Shown one piece after another: positions 44,821 through 55,582 of a DNA stretch of 64,000 nucleotides (within the stretch, counting starts at the first letter, position 1; each line of letters opens with the position of its first letter). The stretch is from Sorghum bicolor (taxonomy: Eukaryota > Streptophyta > Magnoliopsida > Poales > Poaceae): contig NC_012871.2 of NCBI RefSeq assembly GCF_000003195.3, forward strand, positions 61,681,802-61,745,801, given 5' to 3'. The notes under the pieces were generated by a model that was given only the letters and a program-made list of their open reading frames with translations, had not been told where the DNA came from and did no database searches. The translations under genes and the position numbers were made by a program.

Positions 44821-46673
44821 TATATGTAGTTTAGTAGTGTACTAGTGTATGTATGAGATTACCATGACACCATGAGCTGGCACCGGCCCCTGGTGGCCGG
44901 GCCTTGGCTCCGCGAGTGCAAGGAGGGAAAGTAGATAGAGCAAAAGGAAGTATTTATGAGCATTATGTAAATAAAGTGAACAATTACGAATAAGAATTGA
45001 AAAGTACACAGGGCAATTTGTAGGAGCTGAACTCAAACACAATCGAGTATGAATAAAGAAAGCATCCACATGACTATTATGCTAAAATATGAGCAAACGT
45101 GAAAAAAGACAAAAATAAGCTATTTTTATTAGTAGTGAACTCTAAATTTATATATACACCTCTGATGATACTTATATAGACAGGTTGATATACTCGACAG
45201 ACCAGTACTAAGTCAAGTCTGTTAGGCGGAATTTAGTTGTGTAACTAGCCAACTAGGTAACACACCGAGAAGAAATTACGCATCCAGTCCACCTATAATC
45301 CGCGTCGTCAGTGTGACGGCACAGTCGACGCCACGGCCGGGCTGCGTGTCCGTGTCAAGCTCGGCCGATGATTTTTTTTTCCTTGCATGCGGCCGTAACG
45401 ATCGTTGGTTCCGGCCTCACATTCCTTGTGCGCCGTTTCGTGTCGTGTGGCGACGGGAAAAGTCCAAGCTTTGATGATCGTGGACCGAAACATCTTGTTC
45501 GCACCTACCTCGAATCCTTTTTTCACGGAGAAGCCAGTACGCTCAATCGAAGTAGTACATACGTACATCATCAGCTTGACTGCAAGCATCATCGATCGAC
45601 GGCGGCGTGCATACAGTAGTTTCAATTCTTCCCCTTTTTTTTTCGTTTTCAAAGTCCACGAAATTTTGCAGCAGGGCACAATGGAGTTTCGCGCACGTAC
45701 GTACTGCGTGTAGGGATGAGTGAGGAGAGGACCCAACTTTTGGGTTGGGGTGACGTCCGTGCACGCGAGGGATGTGGACAAATCGGAGGCGCCGCAGTGG
45801 AGTGCAACGAGCGCGCAAGCCATCGGTGCGGTGGGTCTGCGCAGCGCAGCACAAAGTCCGCGCTCGTACCTTTTCCACGCGCCTTTGGGTTTTACTTTCT
45901 CCCTTTCTCTCCCGCCCGGCCCGGCGAGGACGAGAGGCGGCAGACAGACAGGTGTGCCAAGGAATTCCGTCCGGTCATGAGGTTTCTGGAACGTGCGGGG
46001 TGGTGGCGCGCGGACCCAAAGGACATTCAATTCGTCCTGGCGCGGTCCGAGCCGGGTCGGCGGGGATGCGTGCACCCGTCCCACCGCGAAGGCGACCAAG
46101 CCAGGGAACAGCAGGCCCCGCTCGCGCGCGACGATTTTGACTCGGTTCACGGTGGGAAGAGTGCACGTACTCATCACGCGGTCGGAGTGGAGCGCGGCGC
46201 GGGCGCCCACGGCTCCTCCTGGACAAGCGGTGGAAGCTTCTTAGTATTTGGACCGGCACCGGCACCGGCCCGGCTGCAAGAAGAAAGAGCGGCTGAAAGA
46301 GTTGGCGAGCATACGTATAGTACGTAACGTAACGTACTACCCACACAACACACACCACACCACTGATGACTGCTGACCCCGCGCGAAGAAATAGACGCAG
46401 CTCTCGGAGGAAAGCAAAGAAACCCAACGCCGAAAGCAACCGCCGCGCTGGTCTATCGCCTCGCCTCGCGCGCGACGGCGTGACGAGCCAGCCACGAACA
46501 ACAAAGCCCCAGCCATCCTGATCCGCCCGCCCTTTAAATCGCCCGAGGAGGCGACGAGCTGACTCTCTCTCTCCCCAGACGAGCGACGCCAGGGCGCGCG
46601 GAGAGCAAGTGTAGCCGGAGCCCAAGCAGCAGAGACCCGAGCGGGGGGCCGCGGCGGCGGCGCAGGCGCTTAC
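44821..46673. other. Upstream region of the heat-shock factor gene
   Basis: AT-rich at first, then GC-rich from 45300. Open frames of 80-300 codons at 45308-46880 lie on both strands and have no recognisable domain. Candidate heat-shock elements are TTCTGGAA (45984-45991) and GAAGCTTC (46233-46240). A TATA-like TTTAAAT lies at 46533-46539, implying transcription from about 46560. Confidence 0.45.
46233..46240 (+). promoter_or_regulatory. Candidate heat-shock element (GAAGCTTC)
   Basis: GAA and TTC units are spaced by two bases, the minimal HSE pattern, about 300 bp upstream of the TATA-like sequence. A second candidate, TTCTGGAA, is at 45984-45991. Only two-unit matches are present, so binding is uncertain. 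Confidence 0.35.
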
Positions 46674-46817
46674 ATGGGAGTAGAGGCGGCCGGGTGCGGG
46701 CGGAGGGCGGTCGTCACCGGGTTCTACGTCTGGGGCTGGGAGTTCCTCACCGCCCTCCTGCTTTTCTCGGCCGCCGCCTTCGCCGCCGCAGCCTCCTCCT
46801 CCTCCTCCTCCTCCTAG
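46674..46817 (+). CDS. Conserved-peptide uORF in the HsfB1 leader (TBF1 uORF2 type)
   Basis: A 47-residue upstream ORF ends 157 nt before the main start. Its centre, GFYVWGWEFLTALLLFS (16-32), closely matches the peptide I recall for the second uORF of Arabidopsis TBF1/HsfB1 (GFYxWDWEFLTALLLFS). In that gene the uORFs repress translation of the main frame until immune or amino-acid-starvation signals relieve it. After the conserved block the grass version adds an Ala run and seven Ser codons before the TAG. It is the only AUG I see between the inferred transcription start and the HsfB1 AUG. No counterpart of the TBF1 uORF1 is present. Conservation of the peptide rather than the DNA points to a nascent-peptide mechanism, which is an inference here. 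Confidence 0.85.
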   Translation: MGVEAAGCGRRAVVTGFYVWGWEFLTALLLFSAAAFAAAASSSSSSS

Positions 46818-46974
46818 CTTTAGCTTGCTGCTACCTTCTTTAGATAGCTCAGCCGTACACACAACCCACCAGTGATCATTCATCAGTTACTAGTTACTAG
46901 TAGGCTAGACAACACATACTATATATATATACTAGCTTGTGAGTCCGTGTAATTAAGCAACCAGTCGCCGAGAG

Positions 46975-49900
46975 ATGGAAGAAGCCGGCGTGGCCGTGGT
47001 GGCGTCGAAGCAGAGCGGCGGCGGGGTCAGGGGAGGCGGCGGGCCGGCGCCGTTCCTGACCAAGACGCACCAGATGGTGGAGGAGCGGGCGACGGACGAG
47101 GTGATCTCGTGGGCGGAGCAGGGCCGGTCCTTCGTGGTGTGGAAGCCCGTGGAGCTGGCGCGCGACCTCCTCCCGCTCCACTTCAAGCACTGCAACTTCT
47201 CCTCCTTCGTCCGACAGCTCAACACCTACGTGAGTACACTACACTACACCGCTTGCTTTCTGGTTATTACTGTACTTGCTAGCTAGTACGATACGAGTAC
47301 CATTTAATACGTACGTAATAATACTCGTCCATCTATTCCGTGCATGATCTTGTATATATATCATCTGTTTGTGAGTGAGTTTATTGTTGCAAAATACTGG
47401 ATATCCTGATGATATGATCTTGGGTTGCCGTACTAATTAAACAATTAATCAGCTTGTTGCTAGATAGTATTATCTCGTTTTTCTACTGTAATTGATCTGT
47501 TAATAGTTCTCGCCTGGGCCGGCGCGCTATCGTTGTCGCGGCCAGGCTACTTCTTCTGTGTTCCGATTTCTATAGCTCATTTGTCAACAAAAAAAAAATC
47601 TTGCTTGGGTTGCGAAAAGTCCTCCATCCGTTGCTTTGCTTCTCTGATTCGACAGCCGCCGGCCCGTTCTTTCCAGAATTGCTGCCGCCGCACGACTGTT
47701 CTGTGTGGGGGCACCGCACGTCTTTGTTTATAAAGCCGCGGTGCACATGCATGTCCAGTACCAGCTCAACCCAAATTGATGAAGAAGAAGCCTCTCGACG
47801 CACACCATGACGTACGTGTGGAGTTGACGAGTCCAGAAACCCTTCCAAGGCACCTACCGTACGTCTTTCCAATCCAGCGATCGAGTGTATATATACGTAA
47901 GGCCAGTTGAAACGTATAGAAAGTGATCAAGGCCGGGTTTCCTTTGTACTTTTGTAGCGTTGCGGAACTGTTAGACAGTTGAGTATTGTATTTCCCGGTG
48001 TGTAGCTAGTGTAGTACGTGCGCGAGTCAATCTCTACCACCCTTTTAATTTTTTTTAGGAACTCTACCTCCCTTTTAATTCCTCCTTTTCCCACGCAAAG
48101 CATGCTTATCATCGGTTACTATGGTCCAAATGACGCGGGTCATCCAGCCAGAATGCATGCTTTTTATAAGAAAATAACAAAGGCAAAAAGAGATCGTGGC
48201 GGAGAAAGATGTAGTATATATATAGAGACGAAAAACATGAAAAGGGTGGCTGAACCTCCTGCTGATGTACGCCTCATTCCCCCCTTTAATTTATTCTGGA
48301 ACTCTCACGGTGGTGGTTGCTGTTGTGATAAGTTACTTTCAGGGGGTCCAGGCCGCTTCCTTCTAAATTACTGAACCTAATACGTACGTGAGATTATTTA
48401 ACTTTCTTGCAAGCACGTATATCTTTGCATGTCGTTTCAGTGTCACTCAGAGATAGCTGAAGAGAGGAATGACCTGCGATGAGACTAGAGGGTATATATC
48501 CATATCTTTGTGCTGTACTACTCCTATATAGCTGAAGAACATGTGGTATGAAGGAGAAGTGGTTGCTTCATTTGGCCTCGCAAGACACGTAGCAGCAACA
48601 CACAAAAGGTGCATGCATGCTAGCTGCGAGCTGGCAGTTCCATGGAATAAGCAAAGCAGATTAGGCGCGCTAATGTCTTGATCAGGTCGCTTCACACGCC
48701 ACGGTATTATATACTAGTGGCGACAGAACCATGACATGATATTTTAGTAGTGCACCCGGGCCCTGCGATCGATCGATTATCCAGCACAGATGGATTATCT
48801 ATGGAACAGTTGGGAATCTTAAGGAAGCTTCGGATGGATGAGCTTTTCTGGGCTCTTCTGCATGGCCTACAAGAAGAGGTTAATTTTAGCTGGGATTTTT
48901 TTATTGATTGGACGACGTGTGTAGTACGCATGCTAGCTGAACAAGCAATAACCATCCAAGGCAAGGCAGAAGGCACCCAACAAATATGCTAATATTTCGT
49001 TCCCAACAATTTGTTAGTTGGGAACGGAAATCGCACAAGAAATTAATTTGGAAGGTATATTACAATGAAGATTTATTTTAGTCAACAACTGAATATGATG
49101 CCCTGTGATTGAGTCTTGTACCTTGTACGGAGATGCATGATGACTTGCCCACTAGCGCAGTCAAAAGCTTCACACTGAAAGCGGGTTTTATTTGTTCTCA
49201 CTGATCCTAGAACTATTCTAATTAGAGGGCTAGCTTTTCTATAAATGTGTGAACAGCTAAGGCGTTATCTGACTATGTGCGCAACATATGCTAGTCAAAC
49301 TGTCAAAGTAGACAGGCTTGACGTGTAGCGTGAAATATATCCAACGAAATGGCTATTGGCCTTTTCCTCATCAGCAACTTATTCCACGTTTGGTGGTGAT
49401 AGGAATTTGACATTCACAGTAGTAGGCACGCTTGTCGTGATAAGCTGGTACCTGGTAGTGATGATACGCTTCTAGATTCCTACTAGTTTTTTTATATCTC
49501 TCAAATAAAAATTCATATTTACTCATACAGATTAGCACACGATTGATTACGCCTCACGTAGATCACGAATTGTTTAGGGGCTGTCTGAATGGGACCCTGA
49601 TGAATGCAGCACATTTGATCAGCCGGTGTTTTTTAAGCATCGACCAGCAATGGATACTTACGTCGATGGCGACCATGCATCCATCTATGCAGGGTTTCCG
49701 GAAGGTGGTGCCGGACCGGTGGGAGTTCGCGAACGACAACTTCCGTCGAGGCGAGCAAGGCCTCCTGTCGGGCATCCGTCGCCGCAAGCCAACCACGCCG
49801 CAGTCATCCAACAAGTCCGGCGGCAGCGGCGGCGTGAACGTGGCGTTCCCTCCGCCGTTACCCCCTCCCCCGGCGCCTCCCGCGTCGGGCACCACGTCTG

Positions 49901-50385
49901 GTGGTGGCGGCAACGAGCGCAGCTCCTCGTCGGCGTCGTCGCCGCCACGGGCCGACCAGCTGACCAGCGAGAACGAGCAGCTCAAGAAGGACAACCACAC
50001 GCTGTCCACCGAGCTGGCGCAGGCGCGCCGGCACTGCGAGGAGCTCCTGGGATTCCTCTCGCGCTTCCTCGACGTCCGGCAGCTCGACCTTGGCCTGCTC
50101 ATGCAGGGAGAGGAAGACGTGCGAGCGGCGGGGGCCGCCGGTGACGGCGCACTACAGGCACAGCGCCGCGCCGTGGTCAACCACCAGCTGGAGCGCGGCC
50201 GCGGCGGCGAGGAGGGGAAGAGCGTGAAGCTGTTCGGCGTACTCCTCAAGGACGCCGCCGCAAGGAAGAGGGGACGGTGCGAGGAGGCGGTGGCGAGCGA
50301 GCGGCCCATCAAGATGATCAGGGTCGGCGAGCCGTGGGTCGGCGTGCCGTCGTCGGGCCCGGGGCGGTGCGGCGGCGAGAATTAA
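46975..50385 (+). CDS. HSFB1: Class B heat-shock transcription factor, HsfB1 (TBF1) type, two exons
   Basis: Exons 46975-47229 and 49693-50385 (phase 0, intron 2463 bp) encode 315 residues. The HSF DNA-binding domain covers about 24-117 ([52 protein letters not shown]). It is split at the family's conserved intron site. A Pro/Ser/Gly linker leads to the HR-A/B coiled coil, about 173-222 ([28 protein letters not shown]), without the insertion found in class A. The repressor tetrapeptide LFGV is at 265-268 in KLFGVLL, and a basic nuclear signal RKRGR lies at about 276-280. There is no AHA activation motif, as expected for class B. In Arabidopsis this type represses heat genes and controls the growth-to-defence switch. 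Its leader carries the conserved uORF. The B1 subclass is supported by the ending ([13 protein letters not shown]), which I recall from rice HsfB1. Confidence 0.94.
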
Positions 50386-50918
50386 GGTAATGGTTGGAAC
50401 TGATCAATGCGCCATCGCTGGCCGTGACATGCATGCTTTTGTGCGTGTTTGCATTTATCGTCCAAGGAGGTGAGGTTGATGGCAAGGATAATTCCATCGA
50501 TCAAGCAAGTAGCCGAAGCCAGTGCTGTGGTAAAACTGTGAAGACAGAACACAGGACGCAGGAGATAGGCGTAACGCATGTTAAAAATTAATTATGGGGG
50601 TGCTTTGGAGGTAGGAAGATTAAAAGTAGAGTTGAGTAAAACGGGCTAGAAGGAGCCCATGTGTTCAGAATGGAACATAACCGTTTTCCAAGTGTTTTTT
50701 TATAAGAACTTGTATGCTGTTTGCATCTCCGGTTGATTCTGGTGACAGAAAAATGAAAGGGTGTGTTACTTTTACCACCCTAGCTATTTTAATAGACTTG
50801 TACAGTTTAATTAAAGCATCATGACATGCCTAATATAATACTAATACAATGGTAAACACTCCATTTTTCTAATTACGTATTAATAAAGATACTATTCATT
50901 GATTAGAAAAACAGATGA
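50386..50918. other. HSFB1 3' flank
   Basis: Probably contains the 3' UTR. No other feature seen. Confidence 0.4.
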
Positions 50919-51280
50919 GGTTAGCACATACCAAAGATAGCTATGATCTCCTGTCCTTTAAGATGCTTTTAGGGTAAACAATTGTCATTAAGCTTAAATA
51001 TAATATCCTTGTGAAGTTAGTATGCATGGTTGACTATTCGTATATCTGTTTATGAAGTTCCACCGTGTGTTTTTAGTGGATGATGAGAAGGGCCAACCAT
51101 ACAGACTAACTTCATAAGAATATTACGAGAAGGGCTAACTATGCATACTAACTTCATAAGGATATTAATTATGAAGTTCCGCGGTGTCCGGCTCAGGCTA
51201 TGATCTCCTGTCCTTATGGGGTTAGCACATACCAAAGATAGCTATGATCTCCTGTCCTTATGAAGTCAGTATCCTTACCT
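50919..51280. repeat. Local direct and inverted repeats
   Basis: GGTTAGCACATACCAAAGAT and the following ~20 bp (to CTCCTGTCCTT) occur at about 50921 and 51218. ATATCCTTGTGAAGTTAGTA (51003 on) is inverted at about 51145-51168, and TGAAGTTCC recurs at 51053 and 51172. The pattern suggests a small decayed foldback element. Confidence 0.6.
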
Positions 51281-52928
51281 TTACAGTCAGGGGATACGAA
51301 ATCTGCTTGAATTCACACTCTTATTTTCCTCCTCAAACCAAACAAGTGAGATTATGACTAAAAACCAAATTCACAACTTAATTCCCTTCATCAACTTAGT
51401 AAAAATCATCAAATTCCCACAACTCAATTTCCGTGCTCCTTCCCCATATCTTCCGAACGAACCACAAATGTATTTTGATCAACATACAACAACTCAACAA
51501 AATTAGAAAATTATTAAACACCTGCACCGCTAATATGTAGAGCTATCAACAATCAGGAATCCCAACGACCGGACTTTGAAGACTGCGCACATAAAAGGGA
51601 ACAGAAATTACGCTTGAATTTTGCTTCTTTTTTTTTTTTGTTAATCACTAAGATCTATGGAAAGTGGCAGAAGGCGTTACCGTCGTCTCAGGCTCCGGCG
51701 TGTCGCCGCCTTGCCGTGAAACCACGTCGGCGTTCGCGAATTGGGGATCGGTGTCGCGTGAGAAAAGGCCCCTTTGTTTTGAGCCCAGGGATGATGGCAC
51801 AGCTCCACCCTGTCAGGTTGGGCCCTGGATGCTTTCTAAGCCCACGAGGTTTGGCTCAAAGCTTGACCTCGTCTCATCTGTAGTTTGGGCTGACACTACT
51901 CATGGGCCTGGATGTTAGTTAGACCGATATGTGCATGTGCATGGACATGCCATCTGATTATTTGAATGAATGCGTTCCGGACCACACGACACATCCGAAT
52001 GCGGGCGCTGCGTGCCCAGCAGCAATTTTTCCAGTACCCATGCATTCAACTGGCTACAGGGTCTGCAAAGACAGATGGCGGCCAAACCGTCAAGGGCGCC
52101 GGGAGATTGTTTGGCCCCTGTCGTCCTGGTCCTGGCGCGTCGTCGTCCTTGGCTAGCTGGCCGCCCTTGGAGCCGAGTGCAGCGCCGGCCCCCCGCGACC
52201 ACTGCGGACCACCCGCAGCGCGAAAACGAATCGGCGAACTGCACGTACGGGCGGATCGGACCCTTGTGCGCGCGGATCGCGATGTCTGCCAGGCCAGGCC
52301 AGGCCAGTCTGCGCGACGTGGGACGGACGGGGAATGTGGCTGAAAAGGGAAGCCGAACCGCCGGCTCCGGCGCCACGCGTCCGGCGTGTGCGGTCGAGGG
52401 AGGGGCAGGGCACTGTGCGCATGTACGGCGCCCGGTCAGCCTGAGCTGGACTCCAATTAACGGCCTTTGTCGCGAGACGGCGAGGTGTGGACGGCCGCCA
52501 ACTCTCACTCCACGTCATCAGCTTTGTACTCCTACCGTGCATGGGCATGGCGCTGATGAGGCTCTCATCGTCTCACGCTTGACATTGCCTGCGACTGCGA
52601 GTAGACACACGGATGTCAATGCATGGATTTGAATTACCAAATGTCTGAATGAATTCAACTCATGCACTTTGATATATAGATCTTGTTTTAGACGTGCATA
52701 TTCGTTCTCCGGTGGTGAACCAAACGCATTTGGATTTGGAAGGCGGAAGGAAACTATATATCCACAAATCGATGGGAGTTCCTTGCACACACCGGTGGAG
52801 GCAGCGTCAAGCCGTCAACTCATTGCCAGGAAGCGGCGGCGGACGGCATCCACACATACGTTTTGTGTGCCGCTTCCCCTGCACGCCGGGGCTCGTTGCC
52901 ATCTACCGCGCTTCTTCTACGACGCCTA
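51281..52928. other. Intergenic; no gene seen
   Basis: A GC-rich part (51960-52560) has open frames on both strands that have no recognisable domain. I do not call a gene. Confidence 0.4.
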
Positions 52929-53163
52929 GGCCTGAAAACCAAAAAGTTTTCAAGATTCCCCGTCACATCGAATCTTCAATCTTGTGGCACATGCATAAAA
53001 CATTAAATATAGACGAAAATAAAAACTAATTACACAGTTTAGCTGTAAATCACGATACGAATCTTTTGATCCTAGTTAGTTCATAATTGGATAATATTTG
53101 TCACAAAGAAACGAAAGTGCTACCGTACCGAAAACTTTTCACTTTTCGGAACTAAACAACGCC
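52929..53163 (-). mobile_element. GGCCTTGTTTAGTT MITE, copy I (TSD CTA)
   Basis: Starts GGCCTGAAAACC and ends CGGAACTAAACAACGCC, flanked by CTA at 52926-52928 and 53164-53166. The internal core is intact and oriented like copy C. Confidence 0.85.
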
Positions 53164-53539
53164 CTACTCGTGGACTCTCGTGGTGCATCAAGGGGGAGCA
53201 TCTTCATCGGTCTCCACGTGAACCTTGTGTACTTCGCGGAGCTCAACCACAGAATTTTCAATTTCTTCCAGTGACATAGAGTTCACTAGTATTAATATTT
53301 AAAATTTAGCATAAACTGTTCTTACTAAATACCTCATATAGTGAGGATTGCTTAATGCCGTTACTAGTAATAGTATTTTATTACTAATTTAAAATACTAG
53401 AAAAGCTCTACTGTTTTAAATAGTGTATTGTGGACAAGTACTATGACGACCAACGCATCGGCATAGGCATCCTCGTCAATGTGGCCACGAGTCCGCCTCA
53501 TAAGGACATGACATCTATTAATCTAGGAAAGAATATAAA

Positions 53540-53770
53540 TCTCGTTTTCTGAGGAGTCAAACAGTTTGAATTTTGACTAAATTTATATAAAAAACTATCA
53601 TTCATGGTATATAATAAGTATCATTAGGTTAGTTATAAATTAAGTTTTATAAAAAAAATTATGTTTGAAGAAATAAATACTAATATTATTAATTTACTAT
53701 AAACTCGGTCAAACTTGAGTTATTTTGGCTGACACGGATCCTATAATTGCATTCTTTCCTGGACGGAGGT
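53540..53770. mobile_element. Stowaway-like relic
   Basis: The right end reads TTTCCTGGACGGAGGTAGTA, with internal GTCAAACTTGAG and TTTGACTAAATTTATA typical of grass Stowaway elements. The left terminus is degraded. Confidence 0.55.
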
Positions 53771-54232
53771 AGTACGTTCATTGAATATGAGACGAGCTCA
53801 TTCCTATATTTACGTAATATATAATATGATTTAAATCATGTTTCTAAGCATGTTTATTTGTAAAATTGAGAATGCTTTGTGATTTGTGATTATATATCAA
53901 TTTGATTGTATGCAATATTTATATGCCAATTTGATTATATGATCTATGATCATTTGTTTATTCGATGATATGCATTGTGAATCTATGCCATGATGAATTT
54001 CAATTCATAAATTAAGGAGTGCATGTTATTACAAGACAACTAAAAGGACATCTCATTGGTAATAACTAATAAGTTGTCTATCCAGCAGACTCATGATTAC
54101 ATGAAACTAGAAGCACACTCCGCGCGTTGTTGTGTGGAATTTTATTCAAAATAAATATATATATTGTGCATATAAATTAATTTGATTTGTATGTTACTTT
54201 ATTATATCAGATCTGGTAAAAAAGTTACTAAG
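53771..54232. other. AT-rich intergenic; no gene seen
   Basis: Nothing recognisable apart from short ATTTGATTATATG-like repeats around 53880-53980. Confidence 0.4.
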
Positions 54233-54557
54233 CTAATAGAAGAAAAACCAATAGAATATTTGATCACATTATAGAAGAATAGTTGATGAAATAGATATCA
54301 TATGTAAATGAATAATATATATTAGAGATTAAAAGTATTGCACATAATAGAGATGTTGTGGGCATTTCTATTATAACTAATAAGGGATGATGTGGCTAAT
54401 AGAAGAAAAATCAATAGAATATTTGATCATATTATAAAAGATAGGTGATAAAACAAATAGCATTTGTAAATGACTTTACGTTAATAGATTAGAGATTGAA
54501 AGTATTGCACATAATAGGATGATGTTGATATTTTTTAATTAATAAGGGATGACGTGG
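54233..54557. repeat. Tandem duplication, ~163-bp unit
   Basis: Two diverged units start at 54233 and 54396 with CTAATAGAAGAAAAA and share AATAGAATATTTGATCA, GAGATT(A/G)AAAGTATTGCAC and TAATAAGGGATGA. They are AT-rich and non-coding. Confidence 0.8.
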
Positions 54558-55582
54558 ATAGCTTACATGAAAGGATTACAAATTAGTGGGACACTTAGTG
54601 GTGGAATGATGTGGACACCTTGCTTGAAGAGAGAAAAGATTTAGTGAGATTTAGCTTTATAAGATAAGACTATGTGGACTCAATGGTGTCGTTAGGCTCT
54701 TAGCAGATCGCTCCAAGTCATGAAAGCATTGTGGTGTATAAAATTATACTATACCAAAAAAACTATAGATCCATAATAGAAGAAGCAAGATCATCTTAGA
54801 TTAAATCTATGTAAGAGACCTAATAAGGAACTAGATAAAGACTTCAAAAGTCGTTTCATGGCTAATAGAGCTCACTAAGATGAGACCAAAGGCTACTTGA
54901 TTTGGCATCTGCTGAAACTGCGCAATCATGGGATAATAATAGAAAAAAAAGAACAATTAAGATGAGAAAGATTACAATAGCTCTTTACTTAGAGTTGAAG
55001 CCCATGCCAATAAAGGTGCATCGAAAGAAATTATAATCAAATAAATAAAGAGAACTATTAAAAAAATATTTGAAATAAAAAATCTAAATACCATAATAAG
55101 CAAACTAGCTCCTCGCACTATTACAGGCCAACTTGATTGTTTTACAAATTGCAGAAACAATCATACATTATTAAACTTGATAGCAACACATACTATTCGT
55201 TTTAAATCCAGTTTTGCTACCATCTAATGGTGGGTTTTGTGCAGCAAAATATTAATTTTGGAACCCCAAAATTGTTTAGTTCAACATGTTTATTAATTAA
55301 GATGGCAACACAAAATCGTAGATCAAAAGGGGGGCAATACCGCTCCCCCTGTTTCGGGTGATGAATACTATATATAGCAACGACGATACTGGACCACTGA
55401 TGTCCAGACAGCTTAATTACATTCTCATCATTATCGGGGAAAGCCAAAGAAAACGAAAAGAGAACGCTGCCGTTTCTTCTCCTTCAAAATATTTTTGATT
55501 GAGGAGAAGGGCGAGCAAAGAAAAAAAAACAAGAAATAAAGAAAAAACATCTCTAGCTAGCTTGGTTAAATTAATGCCTAAG
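54558..55582. other. Intergenic / 3' flank of the P450 gene
   Basis: AT-rich. Probably includes the P450 3' UTR at its right end (about 55400-55582). No other gene is supported. Confidence 0.4.

Noticed and set aside
45308..46883. 300-codon minus-strand frames upstream of HSFB1
   Set aside because: They overlap the HSFB1 promoter and uORF, are compositionally driven and have no domain.
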